Source of the DNA: Marinobacter xestospongiae
GTDB lineage: Bacteria; Pseudomonadota; Gammaproteobacteria; Pseudomonadales; Oleiphilaceae
Length of the DNA: 64,000 nt
Assembly (NCBI RefSeq): GCF_023156385.1
Contig: NZ_JAKZAK010000007.1
Location: forward strand, 1 to 64,000
Direction of reading: 5' to 3'
Within the stretch, counting starts at the first letter, position 1, and each line of letters opens with the position of its first letter. Shown one piece after another: positions 56,472-64,000 of the stretch. A program made the position numbers and the translations under genes. The notes under the pieces are model-generated. The model was not told the DNA's origin. It did not search any database and saw only the letters and a program-made list of their open reading frames with translations.

Positions 56472-57037
56472 GCGAGACCACCGCGACAGAAACGTCACTG
56501 CGCGATCATTTCCTGATCGCCTCACCCTACCTGGAAGATCCCCGCTTCCACGGTACCGTCATCTATCTGTGCGAGCACTCCGACGAAGGCGCGCTGGGGC
56601 TGGTGATCAACCGTCCGCTGGAAATCCAGCTGGGAGAAATCCTGGAACAGCTGGACATGGAAGGCGGCGAGCTGGAACAGCCGGTGCTGATGGGCGGCCC
56701 GGTGCAGAACGAACGTGGCTTCGTACTGCACCGTCCGGGCAACACCGACTGGCAGGGCAGCATGCTGGTCAGCGACCAGGTCTGCCTGACCACCTCCCGC
56801 GACATACTGGCGGCCATTGGTGAGGGTGAGGGCCCCGGCGAGTTCCTGGTGGCTCTGGGTTACTCCGGCTGGGCCGAAGGCCAGCTGGAAGAAGAGCTGG
56901 CTGGCAACTCCTGGCTGACCTGTCCCGCCGACGCCAACATGATGTTCCAGACCCCCTGGCAGGACCTCTACAAGGCCGCGCTGGCCGGCATGGGCATTGA
57001 CCTGAACCAGCTCAGCGAGTCCACCGGCCATGCCTGA
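56468..57037 (+). CDS. yqgE: UPF0301 protein YqgE/AlgH
   Basis: A 189-residue member of the YqgE/AlgH family: FLIASPYLEDPRFHGTVIYLCEH, GALGLVINRPL, LMGGPVQNERGFVLH and LVALGYSGWAEGQLEEELAGNSWLT. The fold is known but the activity is uncertain; it was named for alginate effects in Pseudomonas. The start overlaps tonB and its stop overlaps ruvX by 8 bases, so these three are tightly coupled. Confidence 0.93.
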   Translation: MSETTATETSLRDHFLIASPYLEDPRFHGTVIYLCEHSDEGALGLVINRPLEIQLGEILEQLDMEGGELEQPVLMGGPVQNERGFVLHRPGNTDWQGSMLVSDQVCLTTSRDILAAIGEGEGPGEFLVALGYSGWAEGQLEEELAGNSWLTCPADANMMFQTPWQDLYKAALAGMGIDLNQLSESTGHA

Positions 57038-57473
57038 CCCCCGCAGCGAACAGGTGCTGGCGTTTGATTTTGGCACTCGCCGGATTGGTGTTGCCTTTGG
57101 CCAGCAGCTGCTGGGCACCGCTCGTCCGGTCACCATGCTGCCGGCCCGCGATGGCATTCCGGACTGGAACCTGATCACCCGGCTGCTGGACGAGTGGCGT
57201 CCCCAGCGCCTGGTGGTGGGCCTGCCACTGAACATGGACGGCAGCGAGAACGATATGTGCGCCCGGGCGCGGAAGTTCGGCAAGCGTCTGCATGGCCGCT
57301 ACCATCTGCCGGTGGAAATGGTGGACGAACGACTGACCAGCTTTGAGGCCAAGGGCGAAGTGATGGCGGAGCAGGGCAGCCGGGACTTTGGCCGTCACGG
57401 CGTCGATGACCTTGCCGCCGTACTGATCCTGGAAACCTGGTTTAACCAACAGACAGACCGGGCACCGGACTGA
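57030..57473 (+). CDS. ruvX: Holliday junction resolvase-like protein RuvX
   Basis: A 147-residue YqgF/RuvX protein: LAFDFGTRRIGVAFGQQLLG (first catalytic Asp), VVGLPLNMDGSEND, MVDERLTSFEAKGE (Glu) and RHGVDDLAAVLILETW (Asp). RNase H-like nuclease; the essential bacterial role is in 16S rRNA 5'-end maturation. The yqgE-ruvX pair is widely conserved. Confidence 0.94.
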   Translation: MPDPRSEQVLAFDFGTRRIGVAFGQQLLGTARPVTMLPARDGIPDWNLITRLLDEWRPQRLVVGLPLNMDGSENDMCARARKFGKRLHGRYHLPVEMVDERLTSFEAKGEVMAEQGSRDFGRHGVDDLAAVLILETWFNQQTDRAPD

Positions 57474-57517
57474 TTACCCTGTTCAGAGGCATCTTCAATT
57501 ACCCAAGCGAGGCATCA

Positions 57518-58021
57518 ATGACCGCACTGCTGAATATGGATGAGTTACTGGACCAGCTGGAGGCCGGGGTACGCAAGCACCTGCAGGACCGGCAGATCGA
57601 ACGGCCGGCGCTGATCGGTATTCGCACCGGCGGGGTGTGGATTGCCGACGTGCTGCAGAAGCGCCTGGGCCTGGACGAGCCCTATGGTGAACTCGATATC
57701 TCCTTCTACAGAGACGATTTCAGCCGTCTGGGCCTGAACCCCCGGGTCAAGCCCTCGCATCTGCCGTTTGAAACCGAGGACCGGGACGTCATCCTGGTGG
57801 ACGACGTCATCATGAGCGGCCGCACCATCCGTGCAGCGATGAACGAGATCTTCGATTATGGCCGGCCAGCGAGTATCATCCTCGCCACCCTGATCGACCT
57901 CGGCAACCGGGAGCTGCCCATTCACCCCGATGTGGTGGCCCAGACCCTGACCCTGAAGGAGTCCCAGCGGGTCAAGCTGCGGGGTCCGGACCCGCTGCGG
58001 ATCGAAATGCGGGAGACCTGA
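57518..58021 (+). CDS. pyrR: PyrR bifunctional protein / uracil phosphoribosyltransferase
   Basis: A 167-residue PyrR: ALIGIRTGGVWIADVLQKRLG, the PRPP loop DVILVDDVIMSGRTIRAAMNEIFDYGRP, and VVAQTLTLKESQRVKLRGPDPL. In Bacillus it is an attenuation protein; in Pseudomonas the copy in this position is probably not an RNA-binding attenuator. The 44 bases before it are too short to hold a leader hairpin set. It lies 72 bases before pyrB. Confidence 0.92.
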   Translation: MTALLNMDELLDQLEAGVRKHLQDRQIERPALIGIRTGGVWIADVLQKRLGLDEPYGELDISFYRDDFSRLGLNPRVKPSHLPFETEDRDVILVDDVIMSGRTIRAAMNEIFDYGRPASIILATLIDLGNRELPIHPDVVAQTLTLKESQRVKLRGPDPLRIEMRET

Positions 58022-58093
58022 TGCCGCCTGGAGCGAAGGCAACCGGCGCCAGCCCCGCACGGGTGGCAAGACAGAACCGACACAGGCGACGAC

Positions 58094-59104
58094 ATGATCC
58101 CAAATGACCCATTCCCATCCCTGCAATTGACCGCCGCTGGCCAGCTCAAGCACTTCCTGACCCTGGACGGGCTGGATCGGGCGCTGCTCACCGACATTCT
58201 CGATACCGCCGATTCCTTTATTGAAGTGGGCGAGCGCCGGATCAAGAAGGTGCCGCTGTTGCGGGGACGCACGGTGGTCAACCTGTTCTTCGAGTCCAGC
58301 ACCCGTACCCGCAGCACCTTCGAGCTGGCCGCCAAGCGGCTGTCCGCTGACGTGCTCAACCTGGACATCAGCACCTCCGCCACCTCCAAGGGCGAATCCC
58401 TCTCCGACACCCTGCTCAATCTGGAAGCCATGGCCAGCGATATGTTCGTGGTGCGCCATTCCCAGAGCGGGGCGCCTCACTTCATCGCCGAATCGGTGAC
58501 CCCGGGGGTGGCCATCATCAACGCCGGCGACGGCCGCCATGCCCACCCGACCCAGGCGATGCTGGACATGCTGACGATCCGCCAGCACAAGGGCGGATTT
58601 GAGGGGCTCAAGGTGGCGATTGTGGGGGACATCCTGCATTCCCGCGTGGCCCGGTCACAGATTCGTGCGCTCAATACCCTGGGGGCCGAGGAGGTCCGGG
58701 TGATTGCGCCGGGCACCCTGCTGCCGACGGACGTCGAGGCACTGGGCTGCCGGGTCGAGTACGACATGGCCGCCGGCATGAAGGACCTGGATGTGGTGAT
58801 CATGCTGCGGTTGCAGAAAGAGCGGATGGAAGGCGCGCTGCTGCCCAGTGAGCGGGAGTTTTACCGGCTCTACGGCCTGAGTCAGGACAAGCTGGCGCTG
58901 GCCAACCCGGAGTGCATCGTGATGCATCCGGGACCGATCAACCGCGGTGTGGAAATTGAGTCGGCGGTGGCCGACGGCCCGCAATCGGTGATCCTCAATC
59001 AGGTAACCAATGGCATCGCTGTGCGGATGGCAGTGATGTCGATGGCAATGAGCGGCCAGGTGGCCGAGCGGGGACAGAACCAGGCAGCAGGAGAACAGGC
59101 GTAA
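58094..59104 (+). CDS. pyrB: aspartate carbamoyltransferase catalytic chain
   Basis: A 336-residue ATCase with [19 protein letters not shown] (carbamoyl phosphate loop), [21 protein letters not shown] and [13 protein letters not shown]. It makes carbamoyl aspartate in pyrimidine synthesis. It is longer than the E. coli chain by an N-terminal extension of about 25 residues, as in the Pseudomonas enzyme that pairs with PyrC'. Its stop overlaps the pyrC' start by one base (TAATG). Confidence 0.95.
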   Translation: MIPNDPFPSLQLTAAGQLKHFLTLDGLDRALLTDILDTADSFIEVGERRIKKVPLLRGRTVVNLFFESSTRTRSTFELAAKRLSADVLNLDISTSATSKGESLSDTLLNLEAMASDMFVVRHSQSGAPHFIAESVTPGVAIINAGDGRHAHPTQAMLDMLTIRQHKGGFEGLKVAIVGDILHSRVARSQIRALNTLGAEEVRVIAPGTLLPTDVEALGCRVEYDMAAGMKDLDVVIMLRLQKERMEGALLPSEREFYRLYGLSQDKLALANPECIVMHPGPINRGVEIESAVADGPQSVILNQVTNGIAVRMAVMSMAMSGQVAERGQNQAAGEQA

Positions 59105-60396
59105 TGACTCAGCCCCAAGGCACCCTTCGAATTATCCATGGCCGGCTGGTGGACGCCCGCGGCGACAGCGGGTCGCCGCAGACCCTGCTGGTCCGTGATG
59201 GCCGTATCGAGGCCGTGGGCGCGGACGCTGAACAGGGCCCGGCGGACCGGGTGCTGGACGCCAGCGGCTGTGTGGTCACGCCCGGTTTCTTCGATCTGCA
59301 CTGCAACCTGCGGGAGCCCGGCAATGGCCAGAAAGGCAACATTGCCAGTGAAACCCTGGCCGCCGCCCATGGTGGTTTCACCACCGTCTGTGCGTCGCCG
59401 GAGACGTCACCGGTCAATGATTCCAGCGCGGTGACCCACGTCATCCTCGACGTCGCCGCCAGCCGGTCACCGATCCGGGTGCTGCCGGTGGGAGCGGTGA
59501 CTCGGGGCCTGGCTGGTGACCTGCTCAGTGATATGGCGGGCCTGAAGAAGGCCGGCTGTGTGGCGCTGGGCAATGGTGCCCGGCCGGTGGCCAACGCCCG
59601 GGTGCTGCGCCGCTGCATGGCCTATGCCCGCACCTACGACATCCCGTTGATGATGACTCCGATCAACGAGGCGCTGGCGGCCGATGGCTATGCCCACGAC
59701 GGCCTGGTGGCGTCCCGTCTGGGGCTGTTGGGCATTCCCGAGGTGGCGGAAACCACCGCGCTTATGGAACTTCTGCTGCTGGCCGAGGAAACCGGCGTAC
59801 GACTGCACCTGGCGCAGTTGTCGTCGGCCCGCAGTGTGGCCATGGTGGCGGACGCCCAGGCCCGTGGCGTCGCGGTCACCGCGGATGTGGCCATGCATCA
59901 GCTGCTGTTCACCGAAGCGGCCCTGGCGGGCTTCGACAGCCGTTTCCACGTTCGTCCGCCGCTGCGCACCGAAGCCGATCGGCAGGCGCTGCTGGCCGGT
60001 CTGCGGGATGGTGTGATTGGCGCCATCGTGAGCCAGCACCAGCCTCACGATTCGGCTGCCAAGCAGGCCCCGTTGGGGGCCACCGAGCCTGGTTTGTCCA
60101 CCATTGAGAGCGTGCTGCCCCTGGGGCTGCGGCTGGTGGCGGACGGCCAGCTGACCCTGAGCCAGCTGGTGGCAGCCCTCAGCCATGGCCCGGCTGCGGT
60201 TGTGGGTGAACAGGCCCTGCTGGCCCCGGGCCAGACGGCGGATCTGTGTGTGTTCGATCCGCGGGCACCGTGGCAGGCCAGCGATCACGCTCTGCGGTCG
60301 GCCGGCAAGCACGCCCCGGTGCGGGACCAGGTGCTGATGGGGGCGGTCCGCTACACTCTCCGCGAGGGTCAGGTGGTCTGGCAGGCGGTCGACTGA
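59104..60396 (+). CDS. pyrC': inactive dihydroorotase-like subunit PyrC'
   Basis: A 430-residue dihydroorotase-like protein of the Pseudomonas PyrC'/PyrX type. The family HxH zinc motif is DLHCNLREPG here (about His66, Asn68), so one ligand is lost, and the expected TDHAPH is SQHQPH, so the catalytic aspartate is lost too. It is therefore probably a non-enzymatic partner of PyrB; an active pyrC must lie elsewhere. Its ATG is translationally coupled to pyrB. Confidence 0.92.
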   Translation: MTQPQGTLRIIHGRLVDARGDSGSPQTLLVRDGRIEAVGADAEQGPADRVLDASGCVVTPGFFDLHCNLREPGNGQKGNIASETLAAAHGGFTTVCASPETSPVNDSSAVTHVILDVAASRSPIRVLPVGAVTRGLAGDLLSDMAGLKKAGCVALGNGARPVANARVLRRCMAYARTYDIPLMMTPINEALAADGYAHDGLVASRLGLLGIPEVAETTALMELLLLAEETGVRLHLAQLSSARSVAMVADAQARGVAVTADVAMHQLLFTEAALAGFDSRFHVRPPLRTEADRQALLAGLRDGVIGAIVSQHQPHDSAAKQAPLGATEPGLSTIESVLPLGLRLVADGQLTLSQLVAALSHGPAAVVGEQALLAPGQTADLCVFDPRAPWQASDHALRSAGKHAPVRDQVLMGAVRYTLREGQVVWQAVD

Positions 60397-60420
60397 CCCC
60401 TGCAATCGAGACCTTTCGCC

Positions 60421-60445
60421 GGCCGTCCCTGTCCAGGGGGCGGCC
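60421..60445 (+). terminator. possible terminator after pyrC'
   Basis: GGCCG and CCCTG pair with CAGGG and CGGCC across 60421-60445 with small bulges, 24 bases after pyrC'. Only a weak T run follows, so it may not be an intrinsic terminator. Confidence 0.3.
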
Positions 60446-60660
60446 CTGTTGCCACCGCCCGGAATGAGGCAGGCGTTACGGGACGCCTGTCGAATACGTC
60501 ACACTTTCTCTCCTTTTTGCCTCAACGCCCTTGAAGCCAGGCACCTGTGCCAACGTATTCTTTGCGGGGCCGCTCTAGGCTCGAACCGGAACAGGTCGGA
60601 TGCCACCAGCGACGGTCGCCTCCCGTCCGGTGTCTCACAACAATAATCAGGAGTTATCCC

Positions 60661-61680
60661 GTGAAACCACGCAATGCCCTTCGCAGGGTGGTGGCGGCCT
60701 CCGCGCTGCTCGCCAGTCTAGCCCTGCCCGCCCTGGCGGAGACCACCGCCGAACCCATCGAACGCAGCTTCTGCGTGTTCGACCCCGTGGGCGCCAATGG
60801 CCCCCTGTTCGCCATCACCAAGACTTTCCAGCCGGTGGCCCTGCGCGAGGGTATCAAGCTGGAACTGCGCGCCTACACCGATGAAAAGGTGGCGGCGGAA
60901 GACTTCAAGGCCGGCCAGTGTGACGCCGTGCTGCTGACCGGCACCCGGGCGCGGGAATTTAACCGCTTTACCGGCAGCCTGGAAGCCATGGGGGCGGTGC
61001 CCGGTGAAGAGGAAATGCGACTGCTCTACAACACCCTGGCGCAGCCCAACGCCCGCCCGTTCCTTATCGAAGGCAACTACGAAGTGGCCGGGGTGTTTCC
61101 CGGTGGCGCGGTCTACCTGCACACCCGTGACCGCAGCATCGATACCGTCGAGGAACTCCAGGGCAAGAAGATTGCCACCCTCGATTTTGATGATGCCTCG
61201 CTGCGGATGGTACGCCACGTCGGTGCGTCGGTGGTGGGCGCCAACACCGCCAGCTTCGCCGGCAAGTTCAACAATGGCAGTGTCGATCTGGCCTATGCCC
61301 CGGCCGTGGCCTACACGCCACTGGAGCTCTACAAGGGCGTGAGCCCGGACGGTGGGGTGTTCAAGTATGCCCTGGCCTACATGAACTTCCAGGTCATCAT
61401 CCACCGCGATCGTTTCCCGGAGGACGCGGGCCAGATGGTGCGCAATGAAGCGATCAAGCGCATCGATGAGGCCTACGAGATTATTGCCCAGGCCGAATCC
61501 GAAATTCCGCAGGACGTGTGGATGCTGCCGCCGGAGGCGGATGTGGTGGAGTACGACAAGATGCTGCGGGAAGTGCGGCTGTCGCTGCTGGCCGAAGGCG
61601 TCTACGACGAGCGGGCTATCAAGCTGATGCGGGCCATCCGCTGCCGGGTTGATGGCAGCCGGGCGGAATGTTCCTCCTGA
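60661..61680 (+). CDS. AdeT/DUF6091-type periplasmic solute-binding protein
   Basis: A 339-residue exported protein: GTG start (60661) with AGGAG seven bases upstream, signal peptide ending LALPALAE, then FCVFDPVGANGPLFAITKTFQPVALREG and FKAGQCDAVLLTGTRAREFN, typical of the AdeT1/2 putative solute-binding family that resembles TRAP DctP proteins. AdeT was once linked to aminoglycoside resistance in Acinetobacter; uptake binding is more likely. It may feed the membrane protein that begins at 63368, although HU lies between on the other strand. Confidence 0.8.
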   Translation: MKPRNALRRVVAASALLASLALPALAETTAEPIERSFCVFDPVGANGPLFAITKTFQPVALREGIKLELRAYTDEKVAAEDFKAGQCDAVLLTGTRAREFNRFTGSLEAMGAVPGEEEMRLLYNTLAQPNARPFLIEGNYEVAGVFPGGAVYLHTRDRSIDTVEELQGKKIATLDFDDASLRMVRHVGASVVGANTASFAGKFNNGSVDLAYAPAVAYTPLELYKGVSPDGGVFKYALAYMNFQVIIHRDRFPEDAGQMVRNEAIKRIDEAYEIIAQAESEIPQDVWMLPPEADVVEYDKMLREVRLSLLAEGVYDERAIKLMRAIRCRVDGSRAECSS

Positions 61681-61688
61681 ATGGCATT

Positions 61689-61714
61689 GGGGCAGGGCGG
61701 GAACGGCCTGCCCC
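61689..61714. terminator. possible two-way terminator hairpin
   Basis: GGGGCAGG (61689-61696) pairs with CCTGCCCC (61707-61714), with a ten-base loop, between the convergent ends of the solute-binding gene and HU. T runs are absent, so efficiency is doubtful. Confidence 0.4.
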
Positions 61715-61722
61715 GACGGGAC

Positions 61723-61995
61723 TCAGTTGACGGCGTCCTTGAGGGCTTTGCCCGGTTTGAAACCGACTGTGCGGGAAGCCGGAATCTGAATGGTGGCTCC
61801 GGTCTGCGGATTGCGCCCTGAACGGGCTTCCCGACTGCGGACGTTGAAGGTGCCAAAACCGATCAGGGTGACGTCATCCCCTCGGGCACTGGCGGCGGAT
61901 ATCTGGTCGGTAAAGGCGGTGATCACTTCACTGGCCTTCTCCTTGCTGAGTCCGGTCTGCTCCGCAATGGCGGCGGCGAGTTCAGGTTTGCGCAT
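61723..61995 (-). CDS. HU family DNA-binding protein
   Basis: A 90-residue HU protein: MRKPELAAAIAEQTGLSKEKASEVITAF, VTLIGFGTFNVRSREARSGRNPQTG (the DNA-binding beta arm with RNP) and VGFKPGKALKDAVN. It compacts and bends DNA. AAGGAG six bases before the ATG at 61995 fixes the start. It stands alone on the minus strand between two transport genes. Confidence 0.93.
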   Translation of the reverse strand: MRKPELAAAIAEQTGLSKEKASEVITAFTDQISAASARGDDVTLIGFGTFNVRSREARSGRNPQTGATIQIPASRTVGFKPGKALKDAVN

Positions 61996-62174
61996 CAAAG
62001 GCTCCTTGTTGTTTTGCCGAGACCAGGGCGGAACCGTTCCACCCCGACAGATCAAGGTTTAGTGGAATCGCCGCCAAAGTCAATTACCGGCCCGGGCCCG
62101 GCGCTCACAGCAATGGCGCTTTGAGCGGCTGGTCTCATTAAAACATCTGATTTGCGACGATAATTCTTACCATT

Positions 62175-62189
62175 GTTACATCGTGTAAC
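62175..62189. promoter_or_regulatory. inverted repeat, candidate operator
   Basis: GTTACA (62175-62180) and TGTAAC (62184-62189) form a perfect 6-3-6 dyad in an AT-rich stretch 86 bases before the lipoprotein gene at 62276 and 179 bases before HU. It resembles a TetR- or GntR-type site. The regulator is unknown. Confidence 0.5.
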
Positions 62190-62220
62190 GAATCCTGCGG
62201 GTTCGCTGCATGGGCATGAC

Positions 62221-62258
62221 TCCACAACGATCCACAACAACGATCCACAACAACAACG
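62221..62258. repeat. short direct repeats upstream of a lipoprotein gene
   Basis: Three copies of TCCACAAC start at 62221, 62231 and 62244, joined by AACGA-type linkers, and run into ACAACAAC. They lie in the untranslated region just before the ATG at 62276. They could be chance slippage or a regulatory leader. Confidence 0.6.
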
Positions 62259-62275
62259 TAAAAGGTGATACAGCT

Positions 62276-63340
62276 ATGACGGCTCTCCAGGGCTTCGTAC
62301 AACGTTCCGGTCGCGGGTTTGCACGACTCCGCGGTGTGGCCGCCAGCGTCGCAGTCAGCCTGGCATTGGGTGGCTGTGGGGTGGTCAATAACATGATCTA
62401 CAAGACCACTGGCGATGTCATGCAGGGCTTTGCCAAGAGCCATACCGTGCCCTACCTGCTGGAATCCCAGGATCTGGCCATGGGCTGTGCCATGAGTCAG
62501 GCCACCGCGCCGCTGCTGATGTCCTTCGGCCGGGTCACCTCCGAGCCGGACCAGCTGGCGGTGATGCTGTACCTCACCTCCGGCGCCTGCATCGAGGAGC
62601 AGGCGCGGGAGTACGAACTGCAGGGGCTGGCGCAGCTGCGGGCGATGTCGGCCGAGGGAGCGGAAGACGCCATGATCCGCCAGAAGCGCGCCTACGCGCT
62701 GGCTTCCGAGCGTTACTTCAAGGGCTGGCAGCACCACAACGCGTTCTATGGCAAGCCGGACGAGAGCGAATGCCCGGATTTTGACGAGGACCTGGACGAG
62801 TTCGTCTACTTCGCCGGCCTGCTGACCGGGTTGCAGGCGCTCAATGCCGAGATTCAGTCAACCTCCTCCATTGGCGTTCCCAAAAACGTCGGCTCCACCG
62901 TCGCCAGGGCCACCAGCTGTCTCGACAACGACAAGTGGTGGGGTGCCCCGATGGCGCTGCGGGCCACGGTCTGGGCGATGATCCCCGGTGCCCTGCCACA
63001 GGGTGAGGATGCCTTCCACCGACTGGAAATTGCTGACCGCCAGGGGGAACAGGCCGGCGTTCGCATCAGCCATGTGTTCCATGCCATGGCGGCGATGAAC
63101 CGGGGCGACACCGAGCGCCTGCGGGGCATCATCCGCAGCCACGCCGAGTCCATCAAGGAAACGCCGTCCAGCGACCAGTGGCGCATGGTGGATGCCATGG
63201 CGACTCAACTGATTGTGGCGATGTCCGATCGCATGTGGATGGAGAATACCGGCCATCGCACACCGTTTGGCCAGCTCGGAACCTTCTGGGATGACCAGCC
63301 GGAAGCCACCGAAGTCATGGATCTGGATGATCTGCTGTAA
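62276..63340 (+). CDS. TAtT-like lipoprotein of a TRAP-type system
   Basis: A 354-residue lipoprotein: signal with VSLALGGCGVVNN (lipidated Cys near residue 37), then an all-helical region (MIYKTTGDVMQGFAKSHTVPYLLESQDLAMGCAMSQATAPLLMSF...) like the TAtT (TRAP-associated TPR) family. The N-terminal stretch before the lipobox is long. The start at 62276 has AAGG ten bases upstream. It is followed by the membrane gene at 63368, 27 bases on, and probably works with it. Confidence 0.66.
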   Translation: MTALQGFVQRSGRGFARLRGVAASVAVSLALGGCGVVNNMIYKTTGDVMQGFAKSHTVPYLLESQDLAMGCAMSQATAPLLMSFGRVTSEPDQLAVMLYLTSGACIEEQAREYELQGLAQLRAMSAEGAEDAMIRQKRAYALASERYFKGWQHHNAFYGKPDESECPDFDEDLDEFVYFAGLLTGLQALNAEIQSTSSIGVPKNVGSTVARATSCLDNDKWWGAPMALRATVWAMIPGALPQGEDAFHRLEIADRQGEQAGVRISHVFHAMAAMNRGDTERLRGIIRSHAESIKETPSSDQWRMVDAMATQLIVAMSDRMWMENTGHRTPFGQLGTFWDDQPEATEVMDLDDLL

Positions 63341-63367
63341 TTCCACGAGTCTGCCGAGTTCCACACT

Positions 63368-64000
63368 ATGTCTGCACTAACCCTGAACCGCAGTGGCCGG
63401 GAGTGGTTTTCCTCCCTGCCGGCCTGCCTCCTGCTGCTGGCGGTCGTGCTGTTTTCGACCTCCAGTGACATTCACAACCAGATGCTTCGTCTTGGCGAGC
63501 AGTTCTGGACCGGTTACTACAAGCTGCGGGTGGACATTGCACCGCCGGAATGCAATCCCAGCCGGGACATCGATGCCGCGGTGGCGGCGGAACTGGCCAA
63601 GGAGAGCGACCTGGGGGATATGGCGGCGCTGCTGGGCAGTGTCGAGAAGGACCCGGCGGACGTCCGGCGCTCCATTGAGCGCTCGGTGGCGGACTGCCAG
63701 GCGAGTCACGCCAGTTACCAGCAGCTGCGGGATCAGCTGACACCAACGGTGAAGGCCTATCGGGCGGTGGAGCTGTTCGTCGCCGATGTCATCGCCCTGG
63801 GGCTGGAGTCCCAGCGCTATATCCTCATTGTGGTGGTGATGCTATGTGCAGTGACCGCCACCCTGACCCGGCACCACATCGCCATGCGGCCGATGGAGAC
63901 CCGGCTCGACTACACCGTCTCGCTGACCCTGCAGACCATCGCCAATGCCATGCTGCTGGGTTCCAGCGTGATCTTCCGCCAGACCACACTGGCGTCCGAG
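63368..64000 (+). CDS. partial membrane protein, probable TRAP permease part
   Basis: The first 211 codons of a gene that runs off the window with no stop. It starts with a helix (LPACLLLLAVVLFSTSS), then a periplasmic-looking region of about 110 residues with Cys and charged repeats (VDIAPPECNPSRDIDAAVAAELAKESDLGDMAALL), then further helices (ILIVVVMLCAVTATLT; SLTLQTIANAMLLGSSVIF). It fits a TRAP-type membrane component downstream of a TAtT-like lipoprotein, but no DctM or DctQ motif is reached before the edge. Confidence 0.55.
   Translation, partial: MSALTLNRSGREWFSSLPACLLLLAVVLFSTSSDIHNQMLRLGEQFWTGYYKLRVDIAPPECNPSRDIDAAVAAELAKESDLGDMAALLGSVEKDPADVRRSIERSVADCQASHASYQQLRDQLTPTVKAYRAVELFVADVIALGLESQRYILIVVVMLCAVTATLTRHHIAMRPMETRLDYTVSLTLQTIANAMLLGSSVIFRQTTLASE

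Noticed and set aside
57474..57517. PyrR-type attenuator before pyrR
   Set aside because: Only 44 bases are available, too short for the anti-terminator and terminator set.
60470..60489. CAGGCGT/ACGCCTG hairpin as terminator
   Set aside because: Seven pairs but no T run, and it lies far from the gene end.
1..64000. CRISPR array, tRNA, rRNA, insertion sequence or phage genes
   Set aside because: No regularly spaced repeats with unique spacers, no cloverleaf or rRNA tract, no transposase or integrase was seen.

Overview
The window is a GC-rich stretch of a gammaproteobacterial chromosome. It is gene-dense, with short gaps, many overlapping start and stop codons, and no tRNA, rRNA, CRISPR array, insertion sequence or phage gene that I can see. 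Gene content points to the Pseudomonas / Alcanivorax / Marinobacter neighbourhood. The block pilG-pilH-pilI-pilJ-pilK-chpA-chpB-chpC lies head to head with gshB-tonB-yqgE-ruvX-pyrR-pyrB-pyrC', the same order known in Pseudomonas aeruginosa. A FadE-type acyl-CoA dehydrogenase, a PHA-synthase-like protein and TRAP-type transport genes suit a marine, lipid- or hydrocarbon-using bacterium, but the genus is inference.

Layout. 1-5.8 kb: a ChaC-type gamma-glutamylcyclotransferase, two EamA exporters each divergent from a regulator (AraC, LysR), a MarC protein and a small secreted protein. 5.8-13.7 kb: fadE, two DUF4398 lipoproteins (one with an OmpA domain), an AEC transporter, a MalY/PatB C-S lyase and a secreted M14-type deacylase. 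13.8-22.8 kb: a Nudix-MBL fusion, a thioesterase, a MATE exporter, tpx, a Bcr/CflA exporter, a LysR regulator, a PhaC-like protein with a serine nucleophile and a YihG-type acyltransferase. 22.8-29.2 kb: a small acidic protein, RNase II, and a copper operon in the order merR, copA, a 40-residue membrane peptide and a DUF411 protein, with a clear MerR-type operator. 29.2-38.2 kb: three signalling proteins (a CHASE-GGDEF-EAL protein, a membrane GGDEF cyclase and a sensor with no output domain) around a folE-folX-CoA-binding operon, a MEST-like hydrolase and a patatin. 38.2-40.3 kb: zur-znuC-znuB with a Zur box. 40.4-54.3 kb: the Chp chemosensory system for type IV pili, dominated by a 2654-residue ChpA. 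54.6-60.4 kb: glutathione synthetase, TonB, YqgE, RuvX and pyrimidine genes. 60.7-64 kb: a periplasmic solute-binding protein, HU on the other strand, a TAtT-like lipoprotein and the start of a membrane protein cut by the window edge.

How the genes work together. PilJ signals through the CheW proteins PilI and ChpC to the ChpA kinase. ChpA feeds the PilG and PilH receivers, and PilK and ChpB set PilJ methylation; in Pseudomonas this controls twitching and cAMP. TonB beside this block matches TonB3 of P. aeruginosa, which twitching needs. The copper and zinc operons are small self-regulated metal units. PyrB pairs with a dihydroorotase-like partner that has lost its metal ligands. The last three plus-strand genes look like one TRAP-related uptake system.

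The most unusual items are the expanded ChpA with eight intact phosphotransfer motifs, the serine PhaC-like enzyme, the copper operon whose MerR regulator lacks the CueR metal loop, the Nudix-MBL fusion, a four-copy 14-bp tandem repeat in a promoter region, and an orphan CHASE-PAS sensor.
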